DNA of 64,000 nucleotides from JAXGXJ01 sp040772905 (GTDB lineage: Bacteria > Actinomycetota > Thermoleophilia > RBG-16-64-13): contig JAXGXJ010000013.1 in the NCBI GenBank assembly GCA_040772905.1, positions 21,873-85,872 of the forward strand. The letters are read 5' to 3'. Numbering within the stretch: the stretch's first letter is position 1; every line of letters begins with the position of its first letter. Made by a program: the position numbers and the translations under genes. The notes beneath the pieces are model-generated. The model did no database searches, was not told where the DNA came from, and saw nothing but the letters and a program-made list of their open reading frames with translations. Positions 43,819 through 53,257 of the stretch are shown one piece after another.

Positions 43819-45209
43819 GGCACACGGTGTCTGGGCCGGCATCGCCCACCGATCTGCTCCTGGAGGCCTTCGGGGCCGGGCTGGCGGCGGTCGCGGCAGA
43901 GAACGTGCTGCCGGCTGCGCTGCCCCCGCCGCCCCCAGGGCGCACGGTGGTCGTGGGCGCGGGAAAGGCTTCCGCGGCCCTGGCGCGCGCGCTCGAGGAG
44001 CGATGGCCGGCACCGGCCGAAGCCGAACAGACGGCGCCATCGCACGCGAGGCGGCGCGACCGGCTTTCGGGTCTGGTGGTCGTGCCCAGCGGTCACACGG
44101 TCGCCTGCGAGCACATCGAAGTGGTGGAGGCGACGCACCCCATTCCCCAGGAGCGCGGACGGCAAGCCGCCCGGCGCATGCTCGGTCTGGTCGGGGGGCT
44201 GGGTCCCGACGACCTGGTGATCGCACTCTTCTCCGGCGGTGGCTCGGCCTTGCTGCCGCTCCCTGCCGGAGACGTCGCCATGGCCGACAAGCAGGCCCTC
44301 ACCCGCGGGCTGCTGAGGGCCGGGGCCACCATCCGCGAGATCAACTGTGTGCGGTCACATCTCTCGGCCATCAAAGGCGGCCGGCTCGCACTCGCCGCCG
44401 CCCCTGCCCGCGTGGTGAACCTCCTCGTCTCCGACGTGGCTGGAGACGATCCGGCCCTCATCGCCTCGGGCCCTTGTGTCCCCGATCCGTCCACCCTCGA
44501 CGACGCCCGCCGGGTGTTGGAGAAATACGGCTTGGAGGCCTCGCCTGCGGTCAGGGCCCATCTCTCGGCCCCGGAGAACGAGAGCCCCAAACCAGGCGAT
44601 CCACTGCTGCGCGGGGTCTCCACCACGATCGTGGCCTCGGCGGACACCTTCCTGGAGGCCGCCGCCGACCTCCTGCGTGGGCGGGGGATCGCAACCCACA
44701 TCCTCAGCGCGTCCATAGAGGGGGAGTCCCGGCAAGTGGCTCTGGTGCAGGCCGCGCTCATGCGCGAGATCCGGCGGCACGGCCGGCCCTTCTCGCCGCC
44801 CTGTGCCTTGTTGAGCGGGGGTGAGACCACCGTGACGGTGCGGGGAAACGGGCGTGGGGGACCCAACCTGGAGTTCCTCTTGGCCCTCCTCGACGCATCG
44901 CGCGAGACAGGCTGCCGCGTGGCTGGCGAAGATCTCGCGTCCGAGAACGGGTTCGCCGCGCTGGCCTGCGATACCGACGGCTCCGACGGCTCCAGCGGCG
45001 TAGCCGGCGCAGTGGTCGGCCCCGACACGGCCACGCGGGCGTGGGCATCCGCTCTCGACGTCCGCGCTGCACTGGAGAGCAACGATTCCCTGTCCTTCTT
45101 CGAGAGTCTGGGGGCTCTGGTGACGACCGGGCCCACCCTCACCAATGTCAACGATTTCCGAGCGGTCCTCATCTTGGCCGAGGACCATGCCGCGCGGGGA
45201 AACGTGTAA
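43815..45209 (+). CDS. Glycerate 2-kinase (MOFRL family)
   Basis: Phosphorylates D-glycerate to 2-phosphoglycerate. The 464-residue protein has VVVGAGKASAALARALE, GLVVVPSGHT, EATHPIPQERG, FSGGGSALLPLP, INCVRSHLSAIKGGRLA, LLVSDVAGDDPALIASGP, SGGETTVTVRGNGRGGPNLE and the MOFRL DTDGSDG. GTG 43815 overlaps the larA stop (GTGA) and is chosen for that coupling; upstream frame is shadow of larA. Its tie to larA suggests racemisation of a hydroxyacid before phosphorylation, for example L- to D-glycerate. Confidence 0.88.
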   Translation: MRHTVSGPASPTDLLLEAFGAGLAAVAAENVLPAALPPPPPGRTVVVGAGKASAALARALEERWPAPAEAEQTAPSHARRRDRLSGLVVVPSGHTVACEHIEVVEATHPIPQERGRQAARRMLGLVGGLGPDDLVIALFSGGGSALLPLPAGDVAMADKQALTRGLLRAGATIREINCVRSHLSAIKGGRLALAAAPARVVNLLVSDVAGDDPALIASGPCVPDPSTLDDARRVLEKYGLEASPAVRAHLSAPENESPKPGDPLLRGVSTTIVASADTFLEAAADLLRGRGIATHILSASIEGESRQVALVQAALMREIRRHGRPFSPPCALLSGGETTVTVRGNGRGGPNLEFLLALLDASRETGCRVAGEDLASENGFAALACDTDGSDGSSGVAGAVVGPDTATRAWASALDVRAALESNDSLSFFESLGALVTTGPTLTNVNDFRAVLILAEDHAARGNV

Positions 45210-45244
45210 GACTAACAGTAGACATGCGACCTTCCAGGGGGATG

Positions 45245-46546
45245 ATGACAGTGACGCACCACCAAGAGCACAAGACCGAGACGGTGTTCACCATGGAGGG
45301 GTCGAGCATCAAGTTCGGTGTAGGCGCGACACGCGAGGTGGGTTTCGATCTGAGGGAGATGGGGGTGAGGCGCGCCCTGGTGGTCGTCGACCCGCATCTG
45401 CGCAACAGCGAGACCCTGGCCACCGCCCTCGCGTCCCTCAAGGAAGAGCGTGTGGACGCGGCCGTCTTCGACCAGGTGCGGGTGGAGCCCACCGACCTCT
45501 CCTTCAAAGAGGCCATCGCCTTCGCCTCATCCGCGCGCTTCGACGGCTACGTGGCTATCGGTGGGGGTTCGACGATCGACACCTGCAAGGTGGCCAACCT
45601 GTTCGCCACCTACCCCGCCGACTTCATGGAATACGTCAACGCTCCCATCGGCAAGGGCACGCCCGTGCCCGGCCCACTCGCGCCCATGGTAGCCATCCCC
45701 ACCACGGCGGGAACGGGAAGCGAGACGACAGGAGTGGCCATCTTCGACCTGGTGGAGATGCACGCCAAGACCGGCTTCGCCCATCGCGCCCTGCGCCCGC
45801 GGCTGGGACTCATCGACCCCGACAACACCCGTACCATGCCGCGCACCGTGGTGGCATGTTCGGGCCTGGACGTCTTCTGCCACGCCTTGGAGTCGCTGAC
45901 CGCCCTGCCCTATCAGCAGCGCCAGGCCCCTGAGAACCCCCGTCTGCGCCCCGCCTATCAAGGCGCCAACCCGCTGAGCGACATCTGGGCCGAGAAGGCA
46001 GCCTCCATCGGCTCCAAGTACATCCTGCGCGCGATGGACGACCCCGACGACACCGAAGCACGCACGCAGATGATCCTGGCCGCGACCATGGCCGGCATCG
46101 GGTTCGGCTCTGCGGGCGTGACATTGCCTCACGGTATGTCGTATCCCATCTCGGGGAACGTGCGCTCCTTCGTTCCCGAGGGCTATCCGTCCGACCATCC
46201 CATCATCCCGCACGGCATGGCGGTGACCCTCACTGCTCCCGCAGCCTTCCGCTTCATGGGGCCTGCCGCCCCCGAGCGCTGCCTGCGGGCCGCGGAGTTG
46301 ATCGGCATGGATACGCGAGACGCGGCCCTGGAGGACGCCGGCGAACTGCTGGCGCAAGGCATCGCCAGGCTTCTGCGCGACACGGGCATGCCCAACGGTC
46401 TGAGCGCGGTGGGATACACCCCCGACGACGTCGACACGCTGGTGGAGGGCGTACTGCCCCAGCATCGCGTCACCAAGCTCTCGCCTCGGCCGGCCACTGC
46501 CGACGATTTCCGCCACATGTTCCTCGACTCTATGACCAACTGGTAG
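45245..46546 (+). CDS. Hydroxyacid-oxoacid transhydrogenase (ADHFE1-like iron alcohol dehydrogenase)
   Basis: This 433-residue iron-dependent dehydrogenase is close in pattern to ADHFE1/HOT: VGATREVGFDLREMGVRRALVV, GGGSTIDTCKVANL, EYVNAPIGKG, TTAGTGSETTGVAIFD, SGLDVFCHALESLTALPY, RPAYQGANPLSDIWA and PHGMSYPISG. HOT transfers hydride from 4-hydroxybutyrate to 2-oxoglutarate, giving succinate semialdehyde and D-2-hydroxyglutarate, with tightly bound NAD. Start is ATG 45245 (AGGGGG 3 nt upstream) or GTG 45251. The next gene encodes a likely D-2-hydroxyglutarate dehydrogenase, which supports this call over a plain alcohol dehydrogenase. Confidence 0.82.
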   Translation: MTVTHHQEHKTETVFTMEGSSIKFGVGATREVGFDLREMGVRRALVVVDPHLRNSETLATALASLKEERVDAAVFDQVRVEPTDLSFKEAIAFASSARFDGYVAIGGGSTIDTCKVANLFATYPADFMEYVNAPIGKGTPVPGPLAPMVAIPTTAGTGSETTGVAIFDLVEMHAKTGFAHRALRPRLGLIDPDNTRTMPRTVVACSGLDVFCHALESLTALPYQQRQAPENPRLRPAYQGANPLSDIWAEKAASIGSKYILRAMDDPDDTEARTQMILAATMAGIGFGSAGVTLPHGMSYPISGNVRSFVPEGYPSDHPIIPHGMAVTLTAPAAFRFMGPAAPERCLRAAELIGMDTRDAALEDAGELLAQGIARLLRDTGMPNGLSAVGYTPDDVDTLVEGVLPQHRVTKLSPRPATADDFRHMFLDSMTNW

Positions 46547-46610
46547 GGAACGAGACGATGCGGGAGCGGAAAGGCGCGCCGCAGCCATCACGACGCTTGC
46601 CGGAGCACGG

Positions 46611-49600
46611 ATGACAGAGCGGATTCCAACGACTTCGGGCAGCCGCGCGCCCGCGACAGCCGAGGTGGCGCGCGATCTCGGTCGCCTGCTGCGCGGCGAC
46701 GTGGAGTTCGATCAGGTCTCCCGCTCCCTTTACGCCACCGACGCGGGACTCAACCAACTCATGCCGCTCGGCGTCGTGGCTCCGCGTGACACCGAGGACG
46801 TGGTTCGACTCGTGCGCTACGCGGCTGAGCACGACTTGACCCTGGTGCCACGGGGGATGGGCTCGGGGCTGGCGGGCGGAGCGGTGGGACCAGGAATCCA
46901 GGTGGACTTCAGCCGCTACATGAACCGCATCCTCGAGGTGGCTCCCGATGGCTCCTGGGTACGAGTGCAGCCCGGAGTGGTCATGGGAGCCATGAACCGC
47001 GACCTCAAGTCTCAGGGCGTCTTCTTTGCCCCCGATCCTTCCAGCGAGAACTACTGCAGCATCGGCGGCATGATCGGCACCAACTCCTCGGGCGCGCGCA
47101 CCGTGGCGTACGGCGCCACCAAGGACCACGTCTTGGCCCTGGAGACAGTGTTGGCCGACGGCTCCATCTTCCGCGCACAGCCCAGACCACTCGACACCGC
47201 CACGACTTCCACGGAGTCACCCGCGACGACCGGCGACTCCCTGGGCGAATGCGCTCTCGCCCGTCTGCTGCCGCTACTCGAAGCGCAGGGGCATCTCATA
47301 GCCTCACGCATGCCCGCTGTGGTCAAGAACTGCTCCGGGTACCGGGTGGAGAGCATCCTGCAGGGACCGGCCGGCGCCGCAGGCGCCGGGCCGGCCATGG
47401 CTCACATCCAACGTCTGTTCGTCGGCGCCGAGGGCACCCTCGGTCTGGTGACCGAGGCCACTCTCAACCTGGTTCCGCTTCCTTCTCGCCGCGACATCGC
47501 CATGGCCTACTTCCCCTCGGTGTTCGCCTCCGGAGAGGCGGTGCCGGGCATACTCAGCCTGGGCCCCACCGCCGTCGAGATCATGGACGCCCGTTTCCTG
47601 GCCGTGGTGCGCATGAACGACTCGCGCGTGGACGCGCTGTTGCCCGCCCAGACCGACACCGCCCTGCTCATCGAGTTCGAGGGTCGGGATGACGCCGAGC
47701 TGCAGGACAAGTTCGCTGCGCTATCGCGCCACCTGGCCGGCACCGACGTCATCGCGGTCAACCGTCCACGCGATGCGCAAGAGAGCGAGCGGTTCTGGGC
47801 CATCCGGAAATCGGCCGTGGCGCTGGCGCTGCGCATGCCGGGCCCACGACGGGCGCTGCCGTTCATCGAGGACGTGACCGTGCATCCCACCCAGGTGCCC
47901 GGTTACGTGGACTTCCTGCAGAGGCTGTTCGACCGCGAAGACATCCAGGCGTTCATGTACGGCCATGTGGGCGACGGCAACATCCACACCCGTCCCCTGC
48001 TCGATCCCAAAGACGCCGCCGACCTGCGCACCATGGAACGGCTCTACGCTGAGGTATCGGAGTACGTGCTGGGCATCCGCGGCACCATGTCGGGAGAACA
48101 CGGCGACGGCCTTTTGCGCACGCCCCACATCCGTCGCATGTACGGCGACGAACTGTACCGGCTGTTCGAGGACATCAAACAGACGTTCGACCCCCAGGGG
48201 ATCCTCAACCCAGGCAAGAAGGTGGGCCCCCAAGACGACACCGGCAGCCTGCGGCGGGCCCTGCGGTACGGCACCGATTACCGCACCTTCCCCCAGCAGA
48301 CCGTGCTGCCCTTCAGGCCGGGAGAGTACGAGCTCGAGATCGAGAAGTGCCATGGCTGCGCACAGTGCAAGGCCCTCACGGTAGGCACCATGTGCCCCAT
48401 GTATCGAGCCACCCGCCGGGAACAGGCCTCACCCCGCGCCAAGGCCAACCTGCTGCGCCACATCATCTCGGGCAGCCTTGACCCTTCGAGCACCTACGGC
48501 CAGAAGGCCTTCAAGACCGTCACCGACTACTGCGTGGTGTGCGGCATGTGCGCGGTGGAGTGTCCCTCGGGAGTGAACATCCCGCTGCTGATGTTGGAGG
48601 CCAAGAGCAAGCACCGCTCGCTTCATCGCGCGAGCCCGGTGGAGGCGGTCTTGGCGCACGCCGAGACGGTCTCACGACTCGGCAGTGCGGTGGCGCCTAT
48701 CGCGAACGCCGCCCTCAAGAACCCGGCGTTGCGCCGAGTGGCCGAGCCTATCATCGGGATCGACCGGCGCAGGCCCATACCCGGCTTCGCGCGCGGTGTC
48801 CGCGTGCCGGACTCCGCGACGAACGTGGCCCAAGCGCGCGCCGACCGCGGAAGAGCGAAGACGGCGGATGATGCGGGCCTCATCCCTGTGACCGTGGCCT
48901 ATTTCCACGACCTCTTCGCTCGCTACAACGAGCCCGGACTGCCGCGGGCGGCGGTGGCGGTACTCGAAGCCCATGGACTCCGTGTGGTCGTGCCGCCCCA
49001 GCGGTCAAGCGGGGTCCCCGAGATGCTGTACGGGTACGCAAAGGCCGCCGCTCGCGCGGCGGCCTGGAACATCGGATATCTGGCGCCGCTGGTGAGACAG
49101 GGAGCGGTGATCGTGTGCACCGAGCCCACTGCGGGATTCGCATTCAAAGTGCACTACTCCGATTATCTGCGCGATGAGGACTGCGCGCTGGTCGCCAACG
49201 CGTCGCACGACCTGGGCGAGTTCCTGGTGCGCTATCGCACCGACCACCCCGGGTCGGCGCCTGCTGCCCGTGGCCTCGGTCCCGCGGCCGCTCTTCGGCG
49301 CGACCCCGAGGCTACCGCCGGACTTGACCGGTCCCAGGCCTGGGAGCCCGGCGCTGGCATCATCAGGTTGGCGTACCACCTGCCCTGCCACTTGAAGACG
49401 CAACAGGTGGGAGCGCCGGCGCTCGAACTGCTGCGCGAGATTCCGGGGGTGGAAGTCCACGACCTGGCCGCCGGATGTTGCGGCATGGCAGGGACCTTCG
49501 GGATGAAGAAGGGCACCTACGAGCGCTCGCTGGAGATGGGGCGACCGCTGTTCGAGCGCGTGGCCCAGGTGGCCCCCGACCTCATCGTCAGCGAGTGCAG

Positions 49601-49688
49601 CACCTGCAGGCAGCAACTGGCACACGCCACCGGCCTGCCCGCGGTGCATCCAGTGATGCTGCTGGCCCCATCGTACGGCGCGATATAA
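46611..49688 (+). CDS. YdiJ-type FAD/Fe-S dehydrogenase, probable D-2-hydroxyglutarate dehydrogenase
   Basis: This 1025-residue fusion, the size of E. coli YdiJ, has an FAD PCMH domain (LVPRGMGSGLAGGAVG, SIGGMIGTNSSGARTVAYG), an FAD-linked oxidase C domain (EDVTVHPTQVPGYV, YGHVGDGNIHTRPLLDPK, SGEHGDGLLRTP), two [4Fe-4S] motifs (CHGCAQCKALTVGTMCP; CVVCGMCAVECPSGV) and a C-terminal CCG region (HLPCHLKTQQ, GCCGMAGTFG, CSTCRQQL). The first CCG copy has lost its cysteines (SSGVPEM). YdiJ oxidises D-2-hydroxyglutarate; glycolate or D-lactate is possible. GGAG lies just before ATG 46611, 64 nt after the HOT stop. Confidence 0.85.
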   Translation: MTERIPTTSGSRAPATAEVARDLGRLLRGDVEFDQVSRSLYATDAGLNQLMPLGVVAPRDTEDVVRLVRYAAEHDLTLVPRGMGSGLAGGAVGPGIQVDFSRYMNRILEVAPDGSWVRVQPGVVMGAMNRDLKSQGVFFAPDPSSENYCSIGGMIGTNSSGARTVAYGATKDHVLALETVLADGSIFRAQPRPLDTATTSTESPATTGDSLGECALARLLPLLEAQGHLIASRMPAVVKNCSGYRVESILQGPAGAAGAGPAMAHIQRLFVGAEGTLGLVTEATLNLVPLPSRRDIAMAYFPSVFASGEAVPGILSLGPTAVEIMDARFLAVVRMNDSRVDALLPAQTDTALLIEFEGRDDAELQDKFAALSRHLAGTDVIAVNRPRDAQESERFWAIRKSAVALALRMPGPRRALPFIEDVTVHPTQVPGYVDFLQRLFDREDIQAFMYGHVGDGNIHTRPLLDPKDAADLRTMERLYAEVSEYVLGIRGTMSGEHGDGLLRTPHIRRMYGDELYRLFEDIKQTFDPQGILNPGKKVGPQDDTGSLRRALRYGTDYRTFPQQTVLPFRPGEYELEIEKCHGCAQCKALTVGTMCPMYRATRREQASPRAKANLLRHIISGSLDPSSTYGQKAFKTVTDYCVVCGMCAVECPSGVNIPLLMLEAKSKHRSLHRASPVEAVLAHAETVSRLGSAVAPIANAALKNPALRRVAEPIIGIDRRRPIPGFARGVRVPDSATNVAQARADRGRAKTADDAGLIPVTVAYFHDLFARYNEPGLPRAAVAVLEAHGLRVVVPPQRSSGVPEMLYGYAKAAARAAAWNIGYLAPLVRQGAVIVCTEPTAGFAFKVHYSDYLRDEDCALVANASHDLGEFLVRYRTDHPGSAPAARGLGPAAALRRDPEATAGLDRSQAWEPGAGIIRLAYHLPCHLKTQQVGAPALELLREIPGVEVHDLAAGCCGMAGTFGMKKGTYERSLEMGRPLFERVAQVAPDLIVSECSTCRQQLAHATGLPAVHPVMLLAPSYGAI

Positions 49689-49718
49689 GCGACGTCCCGA
49701 GCGGCGGGCCCATGCCGC

Positions 49719-49904
49719 TCACTTGTCGCAGAAGAGCGTCCCCGCTTTGGCCCAGTTTTCGCGTGAGTAGTCCTCGATGATGACGTCCACTTGGTCCTCG
49801 CTGGTCTTGGCGACCCGCGCAACCACGTCGGTGATCTCGCGGGCGAGCTGCCGCTTCTGCTCCACGGTGCGCCCTTCCAACATCTTCACGATGACGAGCG
49901 GCAT
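49719..49904 (-). CDS. 4-oxalocrotonate tautomerase family protein
   Basis: This 61-residue tautomerase keeps the catalytic proline directly after the start Met (MPLVIVKMLEGRT) and the family pattern TVEQKRQLAREITDVVA, VDVIIEDYSRENWAKAG. AAAGGAG precedes the ATG by 5 nt. Members convert enols to ketones in aromatic catabolism or act on other small substrates. It follows the SDR by 78 bp at the end of the fum-sdh run. Confidence 0.88.
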   Translation of the reverse strand: MPLVIVKMLEGRTVEQKRQLAREITDVVARVAKTSEDQVDVIIEDYSRENWAKAGTLFCDK

Positions 49905-49982
49905 GGGATCTCCTTTCTCAGTCCGTCTGGTGTCGCGGGCGCTCGTGCCTCGAAGTCGCCTGGCCCACGAGTCGGGGCGGGC

Positions 49983-50762
49983 TCAGCCCGCCAGATATCC
50001 TCCATCCACCGCGATGCAGTCGCCTGTGATGTAGCTCCCCGCATCGGAGGCGAGAAGCAACGCCAGGCCTTTGACCTCCGACGGCAGACCGATCCTCCCC
50101 AGAGGTACCAGGGGCACCGCCTGCTTCACCCACTCGGGATCGTCCGAGCAGTTGTCGCCGATCTTGGTCTTGATGAAGCCGGGACAGATAGCGTTTACGT
50201 TGATGCCGTACGGAGCGTAGCAGTAGGCCATCTCTCGGGTGAGGTTCACCAGCGCGCCCTTGGCGGCGTTGTACGAGGGACACGGCTGGAGCCGGGACGA
50301 GGCTGAATGGCCCCACACCGAGGCGATGTTGATGATCTTGCCGCTGCGCTGCGGCACCATCACTCTGAGCGCTTCACGCGCGCAGAAGAAGGCGCCGTGC
50401 AGGTCGACGTCGAGGAGGGCCTGCCAGTCTTCGGTGGCCAGTTGGTGCAGTGGAGTCGGCCGCTGACCGATGCCGGCGTTGTTGAAGAGGATGTCCAGCC
50501 GCCCCAGCTTCTCCACCGTCTCGGCGACCATGCGCCGCACCTGCTGCTCGTCGGCCACGTCGCACTCGATAGCCACGGCTTCGCGGCCCAGGGCGGCCAC
50601 ACTCGCCGCCACCTCCGCCAAGCCGGCGCGATCGACATCGGCGCAGGCCACATCGGCGCCCGCCTCCGCCATGATCTGAGCGAACATGGCGCCCAGACCG
50701 CTCGCCGCACCGGTGACGAGCGCCACCCGCCCCTCACATGAGAACAGGGTCGCGATGCTCAC
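49983..50762 (-). CDS. Short-chain dehydrogenase/reductase
   Basis: This 259-residue classical SDR has TGAASGLGAMFA (cofactor), NNAGIGQ, the catalytic Ser in NIASVWG, YNAAK and PGFIKTKI, ending ITGDCIAVDGGYLAG. Aspartate at the end of beta-2 (ACADVDRAG) suggests NAD rather than NADP. GTG 50762 is the most plausible start. The substrate is unknown. It follows sdhB by 45 bp and may be co-transcribed. Confidence 0.88.
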   Translation of the reverse strand: MSIATLFSCEGRVALVTGAASGLGAMFAQIMAEAGADVACADVDRAGLAEVAASVAALGREAVAIECDVADEQQVRRMVAETVEKLGRLDILFNNAGIGQRPTPLHQLATEDWQALLDVDLHGAFFCAREALRVMVPQRSGKIINIASVWGHSASSRLQPCPSYNAAKGALVNLTREMAYCYAPYGINVNAICPGFIKTKIGDNCSDDPEWVKQAVPLVPLGRIGLPSEVKGLALLLASDAGSYITGDCIAVDGGYLAG

Positions 50763-50807
50763 CGGGCGCTCTCGCCCCCCTCGCACCTGCCGTGCGGCGC
50801 CGCCACC

Positions 50808-51533
50808 CTACTTGGCCCGGCCGAACAACCGCCTGCGCACCGCAGCCCTCTTCAACCACTGGATGCCCTCGGTGGGATTCAGCTCCTTGGGGCAAGCCTC
50901 GACGCAGTTCATGATGGTATGGCAGCGATAGACACCTCGCTCACTGGACCACAGCGGCAGCCTCTCCCTGCCGGCCTCGTCGCGGGAATCGACCTCGAAG
51001 CGATAGGCCTTGAGCAATGCCGCCGGCCCCAGGTAGTTCTCCTCGCCCCACGCCGACGGACAGCTGGAGTAGCAGCTCCCGCAAAGGATGCAATCGATGG
51101 GCATGTCCAGCTTCTTGCGATCTTTCGGCGTCTGCCTGATCTCCTTCTCGGGATCGGCCGAATTGCGGATGAGCCAAGGCTCGATGTACTCGTACTTAGC
51201 GAAGAACTCATCCATGTCGACCACCAGGTCTTTGACCAGGGGGAGATGGGGCATGGGCTCCACCGTCACCACGTTGGTGTCGAGATGTTTGACGTTGGTC
51301 TGGCAAGCCAGGCGATAGGCGCCGTTGATGTACATGGCGCAACTGCCACAGATGGACGCCCGGCAACAGTACCGGAAGGACAGGCTGCCGTCGTGCTTCT
51401 CCTGTACATGGAAGAGAGCCTCGAGCACGGTCAGATTGACGTCGTAGGGGATGGTGTACTCCTCCCACCGTGGCGCGGGGTCCTTCTTGCTGTGCGGGTC
51501 CTGGCGTTTGACGCGAAGCAGTATCTCGGGCAT
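50808..51533 (-). CDS. sdhB: Succinate dehydrogenase/fumarate reductase iron-sulfur subunit
   Basis: This 241-residue subunit has the three cluster motifs: [2Fe-2S] CCRASICGSCAMYING with a later LACQTNV, [4Fe-4S] CILCGSCYSSCP and [3Fe-4S] CHTIMNCVEACPKELNP. The ATG overlaps the sdhA stop (ATGA at 51530-51533 region). It connects the flavoprotein to the membrane anchors SdhC/SdhD. Confidence 0.94.
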   Translation of the reverse strand: MPEILLRVKRQDPHSKKDPAPRWEEYTIPYDVNLTVLEALFHVQEKHDGSLSFRYCCRASICGSCAMYINGAYRLACQTNVKHLDTNVVTVEPMPHLPLVKDLVVDMDEFFAKYEYIEPWLIRNSADPEKEIRQTPKDRKKLDMPIDCILCGSCYSSCPSAWGEENYLGPAALLKAYRFEVDSRDEAGRERLPLWSSERGVYRCHTIMNCVEACPKELNPTEGIQWLKRAAVRRRLFGRAK

Positions 51534-53242
51534 CAGTACTTCCGCTCCTGTGGCTCGAAGGGGCCGAGAGTCACCGGCGTGTAGTCCAGACGCGGACCGG
51601 CCACGCCGGGCTGGTAGAAGGCAAGCGTGTGCTTGAGCCAGTTCGCATCGTCGCGGGTGTTGTGATCGGTGCGGAAATGCGAGCCTCGCGACTCGGTGCG
51701 CGCGAGGGCGCCGGCGGCCACACAAAGGGCCACGTCGAGCATGCCCTCCAGCTCGTAGGTGCGGATCATGTCCAAGTTGAAAACGTTGCCGTCGTAGCGC
51801 AGCCCCACCCGGTCGGCACGCTCACGGAGTGACATGAGCCGGTCGAGGCCGGCCTTCATGGTGGCCTCGTCGCGGAACAGGCCGAAGTGCTCCTTCATGA
51901 GCACGGTCATCTCGGTGCGGAGGGCATACCCGTCCTCGGTGCCCTCCCGGTCGGCAAGCGCCTGCACCCTGTCTTCGACAGCCTGCAGGGCTGCGAAGGC
52001 CGAGCGGGCGTTCGGACGCTTCTCGGTGAGGCCGTCCAGGTAGCGCACCACCTCGGCGCCGGCCCGGCGGCCGAACACGATGGTCTCCAGCAGGGAGTTG
52101 CCGCCCAGGCGGTTGGCGCCGTGCACCGACACGCACGCGCACTCACCGGCGGCGTACAAGCCGGGCATTCGGGTGGCCCCGTCGACATCGGTGTCGATGC
52201 CTCCCATGGTGTAGTGCTGCACCGGCACCACCGGGATGGGCTCCTCGATGGGATCGACGCCTTCAAAGTGGATAGCCAGGTCGCGGATGCCGGGCAGCCT
52301 CTCGATGATCTTCTCCGCGCCCAGGTGGCGCAAGTCGAGGTGCACGTAGCCGCCGCCGTCGATGCCCCGGCCCTCCATGATCTCGGTGAGGGCCGAGCGA
52401 GCCGTGATGTCGCGCGGAGCCAGCTCCATGAACTTGGGCGCGTACCTCTCCATGAAGCGCTCGCCCAGACCGTTCACCAAGTAACCGCCCTCGCCGCGGG
52501 CACCCTCCGTCATGAGGATGTGGGTGGTGAAGAGGCCGGTGGGATGAAACTGGATGAACTCCATGTCTTCCAGCGGCACCCCGGCGTGGTAGGCCATGGC
52601 CATGCCACTGCCCGTGTTGATGATGGCGTTGGTGGAGTTGCTGTAGATGCGGCCGCTGCCTCCGGTGGCGATGACCACGGCGTTGGCTGTGAAGGCCTCG
52701 AAGCCGCCCTTCACCATGTCATAGGCGACGACGCCCTGGCACACGCCCTCGTGCACGATGAGCTTGCTCACGTATTGCTCGACGTAGAGCTTCACCTGGT
52801 GCTTGTAGGCCTGCTCCACCAGCGTGTGCAGCAGATAGTGCCCGGTCTTGTCGGCGCCGTAGCAGCAGCGTGGGAAACCGGCGCCGCCGAAAGGCCGCTG
52901 GGTGATGCGCCCGTCTTCATAGCGGCTGAAGGGGCAGCCCCAGTGGTCCATCTCGTAGATGACCTGGATGGCGTCTTGGGCCATCTGCATGATGGCCGGC
53001 TGGTCGCCCAGGTAGTCGCCGCCCTTGGTGGTATCGAAGGCGTGCTTCTCCCAGGTGTCATCCAGACCGTCGGGATGGTTGCCCAGCGCCGCGTTGATGC
53101 CGCCCTGCGCCGCTCCCGAATGGCTGCGCCCCGGATGGACCTGGGAGAGGATGGCCACATCCACGCCGGCCCGTTTCGCTTCAACGGCCGCCCGCAGGCC
53201 CGAGAGCCCGCCGCCGACCACGATCATGTCATGATGGATCAT
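51533..53242 (-). CDS. sdhA: Succinate dehydrogenase/fumarate reductase flavoprotein subunit
   Basis: This 569-residue FAD subunit has MIVVGGGLSGLRAAVEA, the covalent-FAD His in RSHSGAAQGGI, FIQFHPTGL, catalytic Arg in MTEGARGEGGYLVN, ARSALTEI, HYTMGGIDTD, CVSVHGANRLGGNSLLE. GGGAG lies about 8 nt before ATG 53242. Works with sdhB and the two anchors between succinate and quinone; the favoured direction is not determinable. Confidence 0.95.
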   Translation of the reverse strand: MIHHDMIVVGGGLSGLRAAVEAKRAGVDVAILSQVHPGRSHSGAAQGGINAALGNHPDGLDDTWEKHAFDTTKGGDYLGDQPAIMQMAQDAIQVIYEMDHWGCPFSRYEDGRITQRPFGGAGFPRCCYGADKTGHYLLHTLVEQAYKHQVKLYVEQYVSKLIVHEGVCQGVVAYDMVKGGFEAFTANAVVIATGGSGRIYSNSTNAIINTGSGMAMAYHAGVPLEDMEFIQFHPTGLFTTHILMTEGARGEGGYLVNGLGERFMERYAPKFMELAPRDITARSALTEIMEGRGIDGGGYVHLDLRHLGAEKIIERLPGIRDLAIHFEGVDPIEEPIPVVPVQHYTMGGIDTDVDGATRMPGLYAAGECACVSVHGANRLGGNSLLETIVFGRRAGAEVVRYLDGLTEKRPNARSAFAALQAVEDRVQALADREGTEDGYALRTEMTVLMKEHFGLFRDEATMKAGLDRLMSLRERADRVGLRYDGNVFNLDMIRTYELEGMLDVALCVAAGALARTESRGSHFRTDHNTRDDANWLKHTLAFYQPGVAGPRLDYTPVTLGPFEPQERKY

Positions 53243-53257
53243 CTCTTCTCTCCCACC

